A DNA stretch of 47,328 nt from DASUBN01 sp036263155 (lineage in GTDB: Bacteria > Pseudomonadota > Gammaproteobacteria > Natronospirales > REEB76), in NCBI GenBank assembly GCA_036263155.1, contig DATAHN010000037.1, forward strand, positions 1 to 47,328. The letters are read 5' to 3'. The notes under the pieces were generated by a model. The model searched no databases. It was not told where the DNA came from and worked only from the letters and a program-made list of their open reading frames with translations. Position numbers and translations under genes: made by a program. Below, piece after piece: positions 26,821-37,585 of the stretch; the stretch's first letter is position 1, and every line of letters starts with the position of its first letter.

Positions 26821-27714
26821 ATGCAGAACGAAGAGAACAAGCTCATCGGCGCCGAGCCTGCACCCGAGCAGGCGGAGATGCCCTTCGCCATTGTGCAGGG
26901 CACGCCCTACACCACGTTGCCGCGGGACCTCTACATCCCGCCGCAGGCGCTGGAGGTGTTCCTGGAGGCCTTCGAGGGGCCGCTGGACCTCTTGCTGTAC
27001 CTCATCCGCCGTCAGAACCTGGATATCCTCGACATCCCCATCGCCGAGATCACCCGGCAGTACATGGAGTACATCGAGGTGATGAAGGAGATGCACCTGG
27101 AACTCGCCGGCGAGTACCTGGTGATGGCCGCGATGCTGGCCGAGATCAAGTCGCGCATGCTGCTGCCGCGCCCGCCCATCGAGGAGGGCGAGGAAGTGGA
27201 TCCGCGCGCCGAACTGGTGCGTCGCCTGCAGGAGTACGAGCGCTACAAGCAAGCGGGCGAGGACATCGACGCCATGCCGCGCGTGCATCGCGACGTGTTT
27301 CCGGCCCAGGCCGAGGTCAGCGAGCAGCGCACGGTGGAGCTGCTGCCGGATGTGACCATGAAGGAGCTGCTGATCGCCTTCAAGGAAGTGCTGCACCGCG
27401 CCGACATGTTCACCAGCCACCACGTGGGCCGCGAGCAGCTCTCGGTGCGCCAGCGCATGTCCGATGTGCTGGCCGGCCTGCAGGGCGTGGACTTCCGCGA
27501 GTTCACCACCCTGTTCACGCCGCAGGAAGGGCGCCTGGGCGTGGTGGTCACGTTCCTGGCGCTCCTGGAACTCATCAAGCAGCACCTGATCGAGCTGGTG
27601 CAGGCCGAGGCCTTCGCGCAGATACATGTGAAGGCGGCCACCGGCGTGCACGATGTAGACCTGGACAAGATCGAGATAGACGTGGACGGGGAGGAGCCGG
27701 TACATGAAGCCTGA
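26821..27714 (+). CDS. scpA: Segregation and condensation protein A (ScpA)
   Basis: 297 residues. ScpA is the kleisin that bridges the two SMC heads. The N-terminal domain carries the family signature FEGPLDLLLYLIRRQNLDIL with IPIAEITRQYMEYIE, followed by AGEYLVMAAMLAEIKSRMLL. The C-terminal winged helix (GRLGVVVTFLALLELIKQH) contacts the SMC head. A non-conserved 35-residue extension precedes the domain. The ATG at 26821 lies 5 nt after trpS, and the frame continues upstream without homology. It overlaps scpB by 11 nt. The smc partner is 8 kb upstream in the window. Confidence 0.95.
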   Translation: MQNEENKLIGAEPAPEQAEMPFAIVQGTPYTTLPRDLYIPPQALEVFLEAFEGPLDLLLYLIRRQNLDILDIPIAEITRQYMEYIEVMKEMHLELAGEYLVMAAMLAEIKSRMLLPRPPIEEGEEVDPRAELVRRLQEYERYKQAGEDIDAMPRVHRDVFPAQAEVSEQRTVELLPDVTMKELLIAFKEVLHRADMFTSHHVGREQLSVRQRMSDVLAGLQGVDFREFTTLFTPQEGRLGVVVTFLALLELIKQHLIELVQAEAFAQIHVKAATGVHDVDLDKIEIDVDGEEPVHEA

Positions 27715-28378
27715 GAAGAAGATCGAACTGCGCAACATCGCCGAGGGCGCGCTGCTCGCCGCCGGACGTCCGCTCACGCTGGACGAGATCATGTCGCTGT
27801 TCCCTGACGACGAACGCCCAGGTAGGGACGACCTGCGCAAGGCGCTGGACGCGCTCAAGCAGGAGTTCGAGGGCCGCGGCATCGAGCTGAAGGAGGTCGC
27901 CTCCGGCTTCCGCATCCAGGTCCGCAAGGAGCTGGCCAACTACATGGGCCGCCTGTGGGAGGAGCGCCCGGCGCGCTACTCACGCGCGCTGCTGGAGACC
28001 CTCGCGCTAGTGGCCTACCGCCAGCCCATCACCCGCGGTGAGATCGAGGAGGTGCGCGGCGTGACGGTCAGCACCCACATCATCCGCACGTTGCAGGACC
28101 GCAACTGGGTCCGCGTGGTGGGTCACCGCGACGTGCCCGGTCACCCGGAGATGTTCGGCACCACCAAGGAGTTCCTGGACTACTTCAGCCTGAAGAGTCT
28201 GGACGAACTGCCGACGCTCGCGCAGCTGCGCGACATCGAGAGCATCAACGCCGAGCTGGACTTCGGCACCGAGACGCCGGCGCTCGCGGCGGTGCCGGTG
28301 GCCGCGCCGCGGCTGGCGGAGGAGGAGGCCTCTAACATGGACGATGACGGCGGCGAAGCCGGCGTCACTACCCACTGA
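27704..28378 (+). CDS. scpB: Segregation and condensation protein B (ScpB)
   Basis: 224 residues, two winged-helix domains. ScpB dimers bind ScpA in the SMC complex. Signatures: RNIAEGALLAAGRPLTLDEI at the N-terminus and LLETLALVAYRQPITRGEIE with GVTVSTHIIRTLQDRNW, then GHPEMFGTTKEFLDYFSLKS. The tail after 190 is acidic and low complexity. Start overlaps scpA by 11 nt and the stop shares its A with the rluB ATG (TGATG), so scpA-scpB-rluB are translationally linked. Confidence 0.96.
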   Translation: MKPEKKIELRNIAEGALLAAGRPLTLDEIMSLFPDDERPGRDDLRKALDALKQEFEGRGIELKEVASGFRIQVRKELANYMGRLWEERPARYSRALLETLALVAYRQPITRGEIEEVRGVTVSTHIIRTLQDRNWVRVVGHRDVPGHPEMFGTTKEFLDYFSLKSLDELPTLAQLRDIESINAELDFGTETPALAAVPVAAPRLAEEEASNMDDDGGEAGVTTH

Positions 28379-29208
28379 TGGACAAGGACGGCGACGCCGG
28401 AGAACGCCTGCAGAAGGCGCTGGCTGCCGCCGGCCTGGGTTCACGCCGCGAGATCGAGGGCTGGATCGCCGCCGGCCGTGTGACGATCAACGGCAAGCCC
28501 GCCAAGCTCGGCGACCGCATCCAGCCCACCGACCGCGTCGGCGTGGACGGCAAGCTGGTGAAGGCGCTGGAGCACGCCGGCGACATGCGCCGCCGCGTGA
28601 TCCTCTACCACAAGCCGGAAGGCGAGCTCACCACCCGCAAGGATCCGGAAGGGCGTCCCACGGTATTCGAAGCGCTGCCGCGCCTGCGGGGCAGCCGCTG
28701 GGTGTCGGTGGGACGCCTCGACACCAACACCTCGGGCCTGCTGCTCTTCACCAACGACGGCGCACTCGCCAACAAGCTCATGCACCCCTCCGCCGAGGTG
28801 GAGCGGGAGTACGCGGTGAGAGTGCTGGGCAAGGTCAGCGACGAGCAGCTTCTGGCCCTGAAGCGCGGCGTGAGCCTGGAAGACGGCATGGCCAAGTTCG
28901 ACGACATCCGCGAGGCAGGCGGCGAGGGGGCGAACCACTGGTACCACGTGATCCTGAAGGAAGGCCGCAACCGCGAGGTGCGCCGGCTCTGGGACGCGGT
29001 GGGCCTCACCGTGAGCCGCCTGATCCGTGTCCGCTACGGCGCACTCAGCCTGCCGCGCAACCTGCCGCGGGGCGCGTGGCGGGATGCCACGGAAGAAGAG
29101 ACCCATGCCTTGCTGGCGACGGCGAAGATGCCGGTAGGGAAGAAATCGGCGCCCAAGGCGCCGCGAAAGAGACTCACTCTGTCTAAGCCGAGACGCTCGC
29201 CCCGCTGA
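28378..29208 (+). CDS. rluB: 23S rRNA pseudouridine(2605) synthase RluB
   Basis: 276 residues. It converts U2605 of 23S rRNA to pseudouridine. An N-terminal S4 RNA-binding domain (ERLQKALAAAGLGSRREIEG) is followed by the RsuA-type catalytic domain with Asp in GRLDTNTSGLLLFTNDG, then KEGRNREVRRLWDAVG. The basic C-terminal tail (KKSAPKAPRKR) is unstructured. RluE/RsuA are alternatives within the family, but the scpAB context favours RluB. It converges on yciK with stops 1 nt apart. Confidence 0.93.
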   Translation: MDKDGDAGERLQKALAAAGLGSRREIEGWIAAGRVTINGKPAKLGDRIQPTDRVGVDGKLVKALEHAGDMRRRVILYHKPEGELTTRKDPEGRPTVFEALPRLRGSRWVSVGRLDTNTSGLLLFTNDGALANKLMHPSAEVEREYAVRVLGKVSDEQLLALKRGVSLEDGMAKFDDIREAGGEGANHWYHVILKEGRNREVRRLWDAVGLTVSRLIRVRYGALSLPRNLPRGAWRDATEEETHALLATAKMPVGKKSAPKAPRKRLTLSKPRRSPR

Positions 29209-29209
29209 A

Positions 29210-29962
29210 TCATTGGGCGTCGAACTGCTGTCCCGTCACGCCCTTGCTGTCCGGCCCCAAGAGATACAGGTAAGTCCCCACGATGCTCTCGGACGTCGCG
29301 AGCTTCTCCCGGTCTTCCGCCGGGAAGGCCAGGCGGCGCATCTCGGTCTTTACCGGTCCGGGATTGAGGCTGTTGACCCGCAGGGTCTTACGGAACTCCG
29401 TCTCGTCCGCCAGCATGGCCGAGAGGCTCTCGATGCCGGCCTTGGACACGGCGTAGGCGCCCCAGTAGGCCCGCGGCTTGCGTGCCACGCCGGAGGAAGT
29501 GAACACCACCGAGGCGTCCGGCGACTTATAGAGGAGTTCGAGGCAGGCCTTGCTCAGCATGAACGGCGCCGTGAGGTTCACCTGCAGCACCTGCTGCCAG
29601 ATGTGCACCTCGTGGTGCTCGATGGGGGAGCGCTCGCCGAGGATGCCGGCGTTGTGCAAGAGGCCGTCGAGCCGGCCGTATTCCTTGTCCAGCACGCCGA
29701 TCATGTCCTCGTAGTCCTTGTAGCGGGCGCCCATGAGGTCCATGGGATAGATACCGGGCTTGGGCGCGCCCGCCGCAACCAAGGCATCGTAGGTCGCTTC
29801 CAGCTTCTTCACGGTCTTGCCGAGCAGCACCACCGTGGCGCCGTGGGCACCCAGCGCCACGGACACGGCGCGGCCGATGCCGTCGCCTGCGCCGGTCACC
29901 AGGATCACGCGGTCTTTGAGGAGATCCTTGGGCGGTGAGTAATCACGCTTGTTCTCGGCCAT
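29210..29962 (-). CDS. yciK: YciK-type short-chain dehydrogenase/reductase
   Basis: 250 residues. Classical SDR: the NAD(P)-binding VTGAGDGIGRA at 22-32, LLHNAGILGERSPIE, catalytic Ser in SSGVARK and YxxxK in YWGAYAVSKAG. The substrate is unknown. The N-terminal DYSPPKDLLKDRVILVTGAG and C-terminal GPDSKGVTGQQFDAQ match E. coli YciK. The ATG at 29962 is taken because homology begins there; the frame runs open upstream. Last gene of a six-gene minus-strand operon, 8 nt after the squalene-synthase-like gene. Confidence 0.92.
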   Translation of the reverse strand: MAENKRDYSPPKDLLKDRVILVTGAGDGIGRAVSVALGAHGATVVLLGKTVKKLEATYDALVAAGAPKPGIYPMDLMGARYKDYEDMIGVLDKEYGRLDGLLHNAGILGERSPIEHHEVHIWQQVLQVNLTAPFMLSKACLELLYKSPDASVVFTSSGVARKPRAYWGAYAVSKAGIESLSAMLADETEFRKTLRVNSLNPGPVKTEMRRLAFPAEDREKLATSESIVGTYLYLLGPDSKGVTGQQFDAQ

Positions 29963-29970
29963 GAGGTGCT

Positions 29971-30801
29971 CTATCTCGATTTGCGCGCCGTATTCCAGGC
30001 AGTGAACAGCGCAGACAGGGGGTGCAATTCTACGGGCTCCGCCGCGCGGCTGGAACCCAAGCGCTCCTGTTTGCGGGCGCGCTGCAGGGCGAGGGCGCCG
30101 CGGATGCGCCAGGGGATGAGCGCCTGGCGCTCGCCCACGGGGGTGCTGCGGATCGCGTCCGCGTGCATGGCCCGGGCACGGTCGCCGTAGTCCTTCACCA
30201 GGGCGAGTACCGCGGGATCGTCTTGGGTCTCCCCGTGGATATGCTTGTCGATGCCGTGCAGGCGCAGGTCCTCGGCGGCGAAGAGCAGGCGGCCCTGCAG
30301 CGCTTGCGCCACGCCGCGGCTGGCGATGTCCGCGAGGCAGGCGGCGTTGCCCAGGAGCCGCGCCGAGAGCAGGGCCGCGTCGGAACCGGCGCCGGCCAAC
30401 AGGGCTGACAGCTCTGACAGAGCGCCGGCATGGCGGTAGCTGTAGCGCTTCACGTCCTCGAAGGCCGGCAAGCCGGCACCGGCGATGTCCATGCGTGCGC
30501 CGGTGACGAGGTCCAGGAACGTCTGCTGGCGGCCCTTGAGGGCTGCCATGTAGGACATGAGCGCCTGGGTGAGGGGGTGGCGCGCCTTGCCGGCGTAGAG
30601 CAGGGCGATCTCTTCCTCCCACCAGCGCAGCTTCACGTCTGCGACGCCCGGATCCCGCACTTCCCGCGGCACCTCACGCAATTCCAGATAGACCGCATGC
30701 AGTGCCGTCTGTGCGGCGCGCTGCTCAGGGGAGATGAAAGTGAGGGAAAGGCGGTAATCGAAGGGAGCGGTTGCGAGCTTCGCTTCAGCCTGGGTGCTCA
30801 T
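29971..30801 (-). CDS. Squalene/phytoene synthase-fold protein, probable pseudoenzyme
   Basis: 276 residues with the trans-isoprenyl diphosphate synthase (head-to-head) fold signatures LSLTFISPEQRAAQTALHAV, KLRWWEEEIALLYAG and GNAACLADIASRGVAQALQG. The first aspartate-rich motif (DDxxD, in true enzymes inside a REVDDVVDE-like stretch) is absent: the equivalent reads LELREVPREVRDPGVA. Without it, Mg-diphosphate binding and catalysis are unlikely. The spacing here is closer to NDUFAF6, the complex I assembly factor of this fold, than to squalene synthases. Function unassigned. The start overlaps rmuC by 4 nt (ATGA). No neighbouring hopanoid or carotenoid genes support a terpene role. Confidence 0.8.
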   Translation of the reverse strand: MSTQAEAKLATAPFDYRLSLTFISPEQRAAQTALHAVYLELREVPREVRDPGVADVKLRWWEEEIALLYAGKARHPLTQALMSYMAALKGRQQTFLDLVTGARMDIAGAGLPAFEDVKRYSYRHAGALSELSALLAGAGSDAALLSARLLGNAACLADIASRGVAQALQGRLLFAAEDLRLHGIDKHIHGETQDDPAVLALVKDYGDRARAMHADAIRSTPVGERQALIPWRIRGALALQRARKQERLGSSRAAEPVELHPLSALFTAWNTARKSR

Positions 30802-31994
30802 GCGTCCGGCTTCTTGCCGTCGGTGATGCGTGCCGCGGTCTCCACCGGCTCCAGCTCCGGCATCTCCTTCTTGGACTGCACACCGAGCTCGGTGAAGCGG
30901 CGCGCCGCGGGCAGCACCTGCCGCTCCAGTGAGCCCACCGCGTTGTTGAAGTGATGCACGCTGTTCTCCAGGGCGCCGCCGATCTTGCCCATGTGCTCGG
31001 CGAAGGTGGCGATGCGCTGGTGCAGGACCTCGGCGTGTTCACGGATGCGTTCGGCGTTCTCGGCGAGAGCCACCTGGCGCCAGCCGTAGGCCACGGCCTT
31101 CAGCAGCGCCACGAAGCTCGTGGGCGTCGCCAGCATCACCTTCTGCCGCAAGGCCTCTTCGATCAGCCCAGGTTCACGGTCCAGCGCCGCCGAGAGGAAC
31201 TGGTCACCGGGGATGAACAGGATCACGAAGTCCGGGCTGGTCTTGAACTGGTCCCAGTAGCGCTTGCCCGCCAACTCCTTGATGCGCTCGCGCACCTTGC
31301 GGGCGTGGCCGGCGAGGTGCGTATCCCGCGCCGCGGCGTCGGTAGCCTCGATGGCGGAGATGTAGCTGTCCAGCGAGGTCTTGGCGTCCACCACCAGCTC
31401 GCGGTTGTCCGGCAGGCGTATCACCATGTCCGGGCGAAATGCGCCTTCGCCGGTGTCCGTGTGCAGTTGCTCGATGAAGTCGCAGCGGTCCACCATGCCG
31501 GCGAGCTCGGCGAGGCGCTTAAGCGTCATCTCGCCCCAGCGGCCGCGCACCTCGGGACGGCGCAGGGCGTTCACCAGGTTGCGGGTCTCGAGTCCCAGTT
31601 GCTGCTGGCCCTCGGACATGAGCTTGAGCTGGGCGGAGATGCTGCCGAAGGATTCCTTGCGCTCCTTCTCGATCTCGCGGATCTGCTCCTCGGTCTTCTT
31701 CAAGGTCTCGTTGATGGGCTTGATGAGTTCGGCGAAGGCTTGCTGCTTCTTGTCCAGCTCGCTGCGCGCCTCGGCCTGGTAGCGGCTGAGGTTCTGGTTC
31801 GCGAGTTCCAGGAACGCCTGGTTGTTGCCCTTGAGGGCATCGCTCGCCAGCGCCTTGAAGGTGGTCTCAAGATCCGTGCCGGCTTCGGCCTTGGCCTTGT
31901 AGGCGGCGTATCGGGTGGCGGCGATGGCATAGCCCACCGCGAGCCCGGCGCCCCGCGCCACGACGCCGATGAGGACCAGCAGGGCCGGGCTCAT
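30798..31994 (-). CDS. rmuC: DNA recombination protein RmuC
   Basis: 398 residues. RmuC limits inversions at short inverted repeats; it carries a predicted nuclease-like core. Seen: one N-terminal membrane helix (about 1-22), a long coiled coil (45-125; RYQAEARSELDKKQQ to KERKESFGSISAQLKLM) and the RmuC domain from RPEVRGRWGEMTLKRLAELA through VVDAKTSLDSYI, DFVILFIPGDQF and MLATPTSFVALLKAVAYGW. The ATG at 31994 overlaps the stop of the upstream phosphatase gene (ATGA). The Lys in VDAKTSLD sits where a nuclease-fold Lys is expected. Confidence 0.94.
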   Translation of the reverse strand: MSPALLVLIGVVARGAGLAVGYAIAATRYAAYKAKAEAGTDLETTFKALASDALKGNNQAFLELANQNLSRYQAEARSELDKKQQAFAELIKPINETLKKTEEQIREIEKERKESFGSISAQLKLMSEGQQQLGLETRNLVNALRRPEVRGRWGEMTLKRLAELAGMVDRCDFIEQLHTDTGEGAFRPDMVIRLPDNRELVVDAKTSLDSYISAIEATDAAARDTHLAGHARKVRERIKELAGKRYWDQFKTSPDFVILFIPGDQFLSAALDREPGLIEEALRQKVMLATPTSFVALLKAVAYGWRQVALAENAERIREHAEVLHQRIATFAEHMGKIGGALENSVHHFNNAVGSLERQVLPAARRFTELGVQSKKEMPELEPVETAARITDGKKPDA

Positions 31995-32683
31995 GCGCCC
32001 GCTTCCGCTGCGGCCCGGGGCGCGGGCTGGGTGGCGAGCCAATCCAGGAGCTCGCTCGGGTGCTTGATGCTGTGATCGGGCTTCCACACGTCGGGCCGTT
32101 CCTCCTCGCCGAGGTAGCCGTAGAGCGCCACCACCGCCAGCATGCCGGCGGCATGGGCGGACTGCACGTCCCGCTCTGCGTCACCCACGTACACGCCCTG
32201 GCTCACAGGGAGGCCGCAGAGGCCGGCGGCGTGGAGCAGGGGATCGGGGTGCGGTTTGCGCCGGGCGAGGGTGTCGCCGCTCACCACGCAGGCGGCGCGG
32301 CTGCGCACCCCGCAGGCTTCCAGCAGCGGTTCCGTGAGCCAGCCCGGCTTGTTGGTGACGATGCCCCAGGTGCGGCCCTGGCGCTCAAGCGCGTCCAGCA
32401 CCTCGGGCATGCCATGGAACAGGTGCGTCTCGCGGGTGAGCCTGGCCTCGTAGAGGGCGAGGTAGCGGGTGCGCATCTCGGAGAAGCGGGCGTCCTGTGG
32501 CTGGATGCCGAAGCCAAGCTTGAGCAGGCCCATGGCGCCATGGGAAACCCAGGGGCGGATGCGGTCCGCCGTGAGGGGCGGCAGGTTGTGCTCGGCCCGC
32601 AGCTCGTTGAGCGCCGCGCCCATGTCCGGCGCGGTATCCATGAGAGTGCCGTCCAGGTCGAAGAGCACGAGGTTCAGGTTCAT
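31991..32683 (-). CDS. HAD-IA phosphatase, MupP/Gph type
   Basis: 230 residues. HAD motifs are complete: I LFDLDGTLMDTAPD, II VTNKPG, III Lys in RRKPHPDPLLHA, IV VGDAERDVQSA. Sequence alone suggests phosphoglycolate phosphatase (Gph). The neighbourhood ubiG-phosphatase-(...)-yciK next to gyrA is the one that holds mupP in Pseudomonas, and the WGIVTNKPGWLTEPLLEACG and YGYLGEEE stretches also look more like MupP. MupP removes phosphate from N-acetylmuramate 6-phosphate in peptidoglycan recycling. The ATG at 32683 overlaps the ubiG stop by 4 nt. Which substrate is used remains open. Confidence 0.85.
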   Translation of the reverse strand: MNLNLVLFDLDGTLMDTAPDMGAALNELRAEHNLPPLTADRIRPWVSHGAMGLLKLGFGIQPQDARFSEMRTRYLALYEARLTRETHLFHGMPEVLDALERQGRTWGIVTNKPGWLTEPLLEACGVRSRAACVVSGDTLARRKPHPDPLLHAAGLCGLPVSQGVYVGDAERDVQSAHAAGMLAVVALYGYLGEEERPDVWKPDHSIKHPSELLDWLATQPAPRAAAEAGA

Positions 32684-33387
32684 GCCGCCTTGGTGAAATG
32701 CATGAAGTAGTTCACGTCCAGGCCCGGGCCCATGCGATATCCACGGGTGAGGGGATTGTAGTGCAGCCCGGTGCTGTGCCGGAGCGCGAGGCCCGCTTCC
32801 CGCGCCCAGGCGTCCAGTTCCGAGGGCCGGATGAACTTGGCGTACTCGTGGGTGCCGGGCGGGATGAGCCGGAGCAGGTACTCGCCGCCCAGAATCGCCA
32901 AGGCGAAGGCTTTGGGCGTGCGGTTGAGGGTGGAGAACACCACCTGGCCGCCGGGCTTGAGCATCGTGGCGCAGGCACGGATCACCGAGCCCGGGTCCGG
33001 CACGTGCTCCAGCATCTCGAGACAGGTAACCACGTCGAAGGCGCCGGGCCGTTCCGCTGCCAGCGCTTCGGCGCTGATGTGCAGATACTCCACCTGCCGG
33101 CCGCTCTCCTTGAGGTGGAGCTTCGCCACCTTGAGCGCACCCTCCGAGAGGTCGATACCCGTGACCTTCGCGCCGCGGCTGGCCATGCCCTCGGCCATGA
33201 GGCCGCCGCCGCAGCCGATGTCCAGCACCATGCGGCCAGCGAGGGGCGCGCAACGGTCCACGTAGTCCAGGCGCAACGGATTGATGGCGTGCAGCGGCTT
33301 GAACTCACCGCCCGGGTCCCACCAGCGCGCGGCGATGGCGTCGAACTTGGCGATCTCATCCGCATCGAGGTTGGCGTGCACGCTCAT
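32680..33387 (-). CDS. ubiG: Ubiquinone biosynthesis O-methyltransferase UbiG
   Basis: 235 residues (E. coli 240). It does both O-methylations of ubiquinone synthesis at the inner membrane face. Signatures: IAARWWDPGGEFKPLHAINP, SAM motif I VLDIGCGGGLMAEGMA, EMLEHVPDPGSVI and the C-terminal GLHYNPLTRGYRMGPGLDVN with the membrane-binding amphipathic region before it. ATG at 33387 overlaps the mtaD stop by 4 nt (ATGA). Presence indicates ubiquinone respiration, in keeping with complex I (nuoN) in the window. Confidence 0.96.
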   Translation of the reverse strand: MSVHANLDADEIAKFDAIAARWWDPGGEFKPLHAINPLRLDYVDRCAPLAGRMVLDIGCGGGLMAEGMASRGAKVTGIDLSEGALKVAKLHLKESGRQVEYLHISAEALAAERPGAFDVVTCLEMLEHVPDPGSVIRACATMLKPGGQVVFSTLNRTPKAFALAILGGEYLLRLIPPGTHEYAKFIRPSELDAWAREAGLALRHSTGLHYNPLTRGYRMGPGLDVNYFMHFTKAA

Positions 33388-34724
33388 GCGCTCCGGGCCT
33401 CCGCCTGGCCGCCAGCGATGCGGCCTTGCCAGCCCGCCGCGCGTTTCAGGATCGCCGGCAGGTCCATGCGCGTGAGGCGCCGCTCCTGCAGCAGGCGCTT
33501 GCCCGCCACCCACACGTCACTGACCTGCTCGCGGCCGACGGCGTAGACCAGGGTCGAGATCACATCGTGCACCGGCTGGGTCTCGGCCTCGCCGAGATCC
33601 AGTGCCGCCATGTCCGCCCACTTGCCGGGCGCGAGGGAACCCAGGTCCTTGTCTAGCCCTAAGGCGCGGGCGCCGTTGAGCGTCGCCATGCGCAGGGCCG
33701 TGGCGGCAGGCACCGCGGTGGGGGCGCCTGCCACGCCCTTGGCCAGGAGCGCCGCGGTCTTCATCTCCGCGAACATATCCAGGGTGTTGTTGCTGGCGGC
33801 GCCGTCGGTGCCGAGCGCCACGTTCACGCCGGCCCCGAGCAGCTTCGCGACCGGGCAGAAGCCGGAGGCGAGCTTGAGGTTGGAGGAGGGGCAGTGCACC
33901 ACGCTGATGCCGTTCTTCGCGCTCTCAGCGATCTCCGCGTCATTCAACTGGGTCATGTGCGCCGCGACCAAGGAAGGCGTGAACAGGCCCAGGCTCGCGA
34001 GGCGTGCGAGGGGACGCATGCCGTGCTTGGCTTCGCTGTCCGACACCTCGCCTGCCGTCTCGTGCACGTGCGTGTGCACCGGCAGGTCCAGCTCGTCCGC
34101 CAGGGTGCGGATCTTCACCAGCCATGGGTCCGAGACGGTGTAGGGCGCATGGGGCGCCAGGGTGAAGCTGAGCAAGGGATCGTTCTTGTGCTGGTCCCGC
34201 AGGGCCAGTCCCTTGGCGATGTATTCCTCGGGGCCGCTGCCCCAGGAACTGGGGAAGTCGAACACCACGAGTCCCAGGGCCGCGCGCATGCCGGCCTGGC
34301 GCACCGCCTGGGCCGCCGTCTCCGGGAAGAAATACATGTCGCCGAAGCAGGTGGTGCCGCCGCGCAGCATCTCGGCCATGGCGAGCTCGACGCCATCGCG
34401 CACGAAGTCTGCGTTGGCCCAGCGGTTCTCCACCGGCCAGATGTGGTCCTTGAGCCACTGCATCAGCGGCATGTCGTCCGCGAGGCCCCGCAGGAGCGTC
34501 ATGGCGGCATGGGTGTGGGCGTTCACGAGGCCGGGGATGAGCACGTGGCGCTCGAGCGTCACTTCCTCGGGGGCCTGGAAGCGCGCGCGCGCTTCGGTGG
34601 AGGGCAGCAGCGCGACGATGCGGCCATGCTCGACGGCCACCGCGTGGTTTTCCAGCACGCGGCCTGCCGGCTCCACCGGTACGACCCAGCGGGCATGGAC
34701 CAGCGTCTCGACCGTCTGCATCAC
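33384..34724 (-). CDS. mtaD: 5-methylthioadenosine/S-adenosylhomocysteine deaminase (TRZ/ATZ family)
   Basis: 446 residues of the amidohydrolase superfamily. It should deaminate MTA/SAH-type purine nucleosides in methionine salvage. Metal and catalytic residues: HTHAAM after GLVNA, the HVHETAGE segment, LVAAHMTQLND, VHCPSSNLKLASG and the Asp in LGTDGAASNNTLD. Family TRZ/ATZ includes chlorohydrolases; the ubiG neighbourhood and lack of any triazine context favour MtaD. It starts the six-gene operon. In Pseudomonas mtnA lies between this gene and gyrA; here there is only a 314-nt gap. Confidence 0.9.
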   Translation of the reverse strand: MMQTVETLVHARWVVPVEPAGRVLENHAVAVEHGRIVALLPSTEARARFQAPEEVTLERHVLIPGLVNAHTHAAMTLLRGLADDMPLMQWLKDHIWPVENRWANADFVRDGVELAMAEMLRGGTTCFGDMYFFPETAAQAVRQAGMRAALGLVVFDFPSSWGSGPEEYIAKGLALRDQHKNDPLLSFTLAPHAPYTVSDPWLVKIRTLADELDLPVHTHVHETAGEVSDSEAKHGMRPLARLASLGLFTPSLVAAHMTQLNDAEIAESAKNGISVVHCPSSNLKLASGFCPVAKLLGAGVNVALGTDGAASNNTLDMFAEMKTAALLAKGVAGAPTAVPAATALRMATLNGARALGLDKDLGSLAPGKWADMAALDLGEAETQPVHDVISTLVYAVGREQVSDVWVAGKRLLQERRLTRMDLPAILKRAAGWQGRIAGGQAEARSA

Positions 34725-35038
34725 AGGGGATCCATCGTGCGACCGTGAGCCGCTAGTCTATAGAAATGCCGCTGCGGTCGCTGTGCGCGTGCGCGAGCCG
34801 CGCACAACAGGTTCGAACATGACCGCTTTGGATGCGGGGGCGATGCCCGCCTTGGCGCGGTCAGAGAGGCGCGGAAAGCGGCCATGAAAACCGGGCAAAA
34901 ATCCGCCGGTTTCCGGGGCAAATACCCGCACGGAAGTATTTGAAACCGCTCGATAAATCGGCCTTTTGTGGTAACATATTCGTTCTGATTTTCCCGCCCC
35001 CGGCGGCTCAAAAAAACCCTTAGAAATCCAGCTCTTGC
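34725..35038. other. Divergent mtaD/gyrA intergenic region
   Basis: 314 nt without a credible gene. Toward mtaD there is a minus-strand TATAGA (34762-34757) without a good -35. The right half turns AT-rich (about 34900-34985) and holds an extended -10 for gyrA. Short in-frame stretches in this gap have no recognisable product. No tRNA or terminator hairpin with a T-tract is seen. Confidence 0.6.
34969..34977 (+). promoter_or_regulatory. Extended -10 promoter of gyrA
   Basis: TGG-TAACAT: a TGn extension (34969-34971) directly before a -10-like hexamer (34972-34977). At the -35 distance the sequence is poor, as is common for extended -10 promoters and for the supercoiling-controlled gyrA promoters. 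The leader to the ATG would be about 55 nt, with no obvious SD. Confidence 0.5.
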
Positions 35039-37565
<2,527 letters not shown>

Positions 37566-37585
<20 letters not shown>

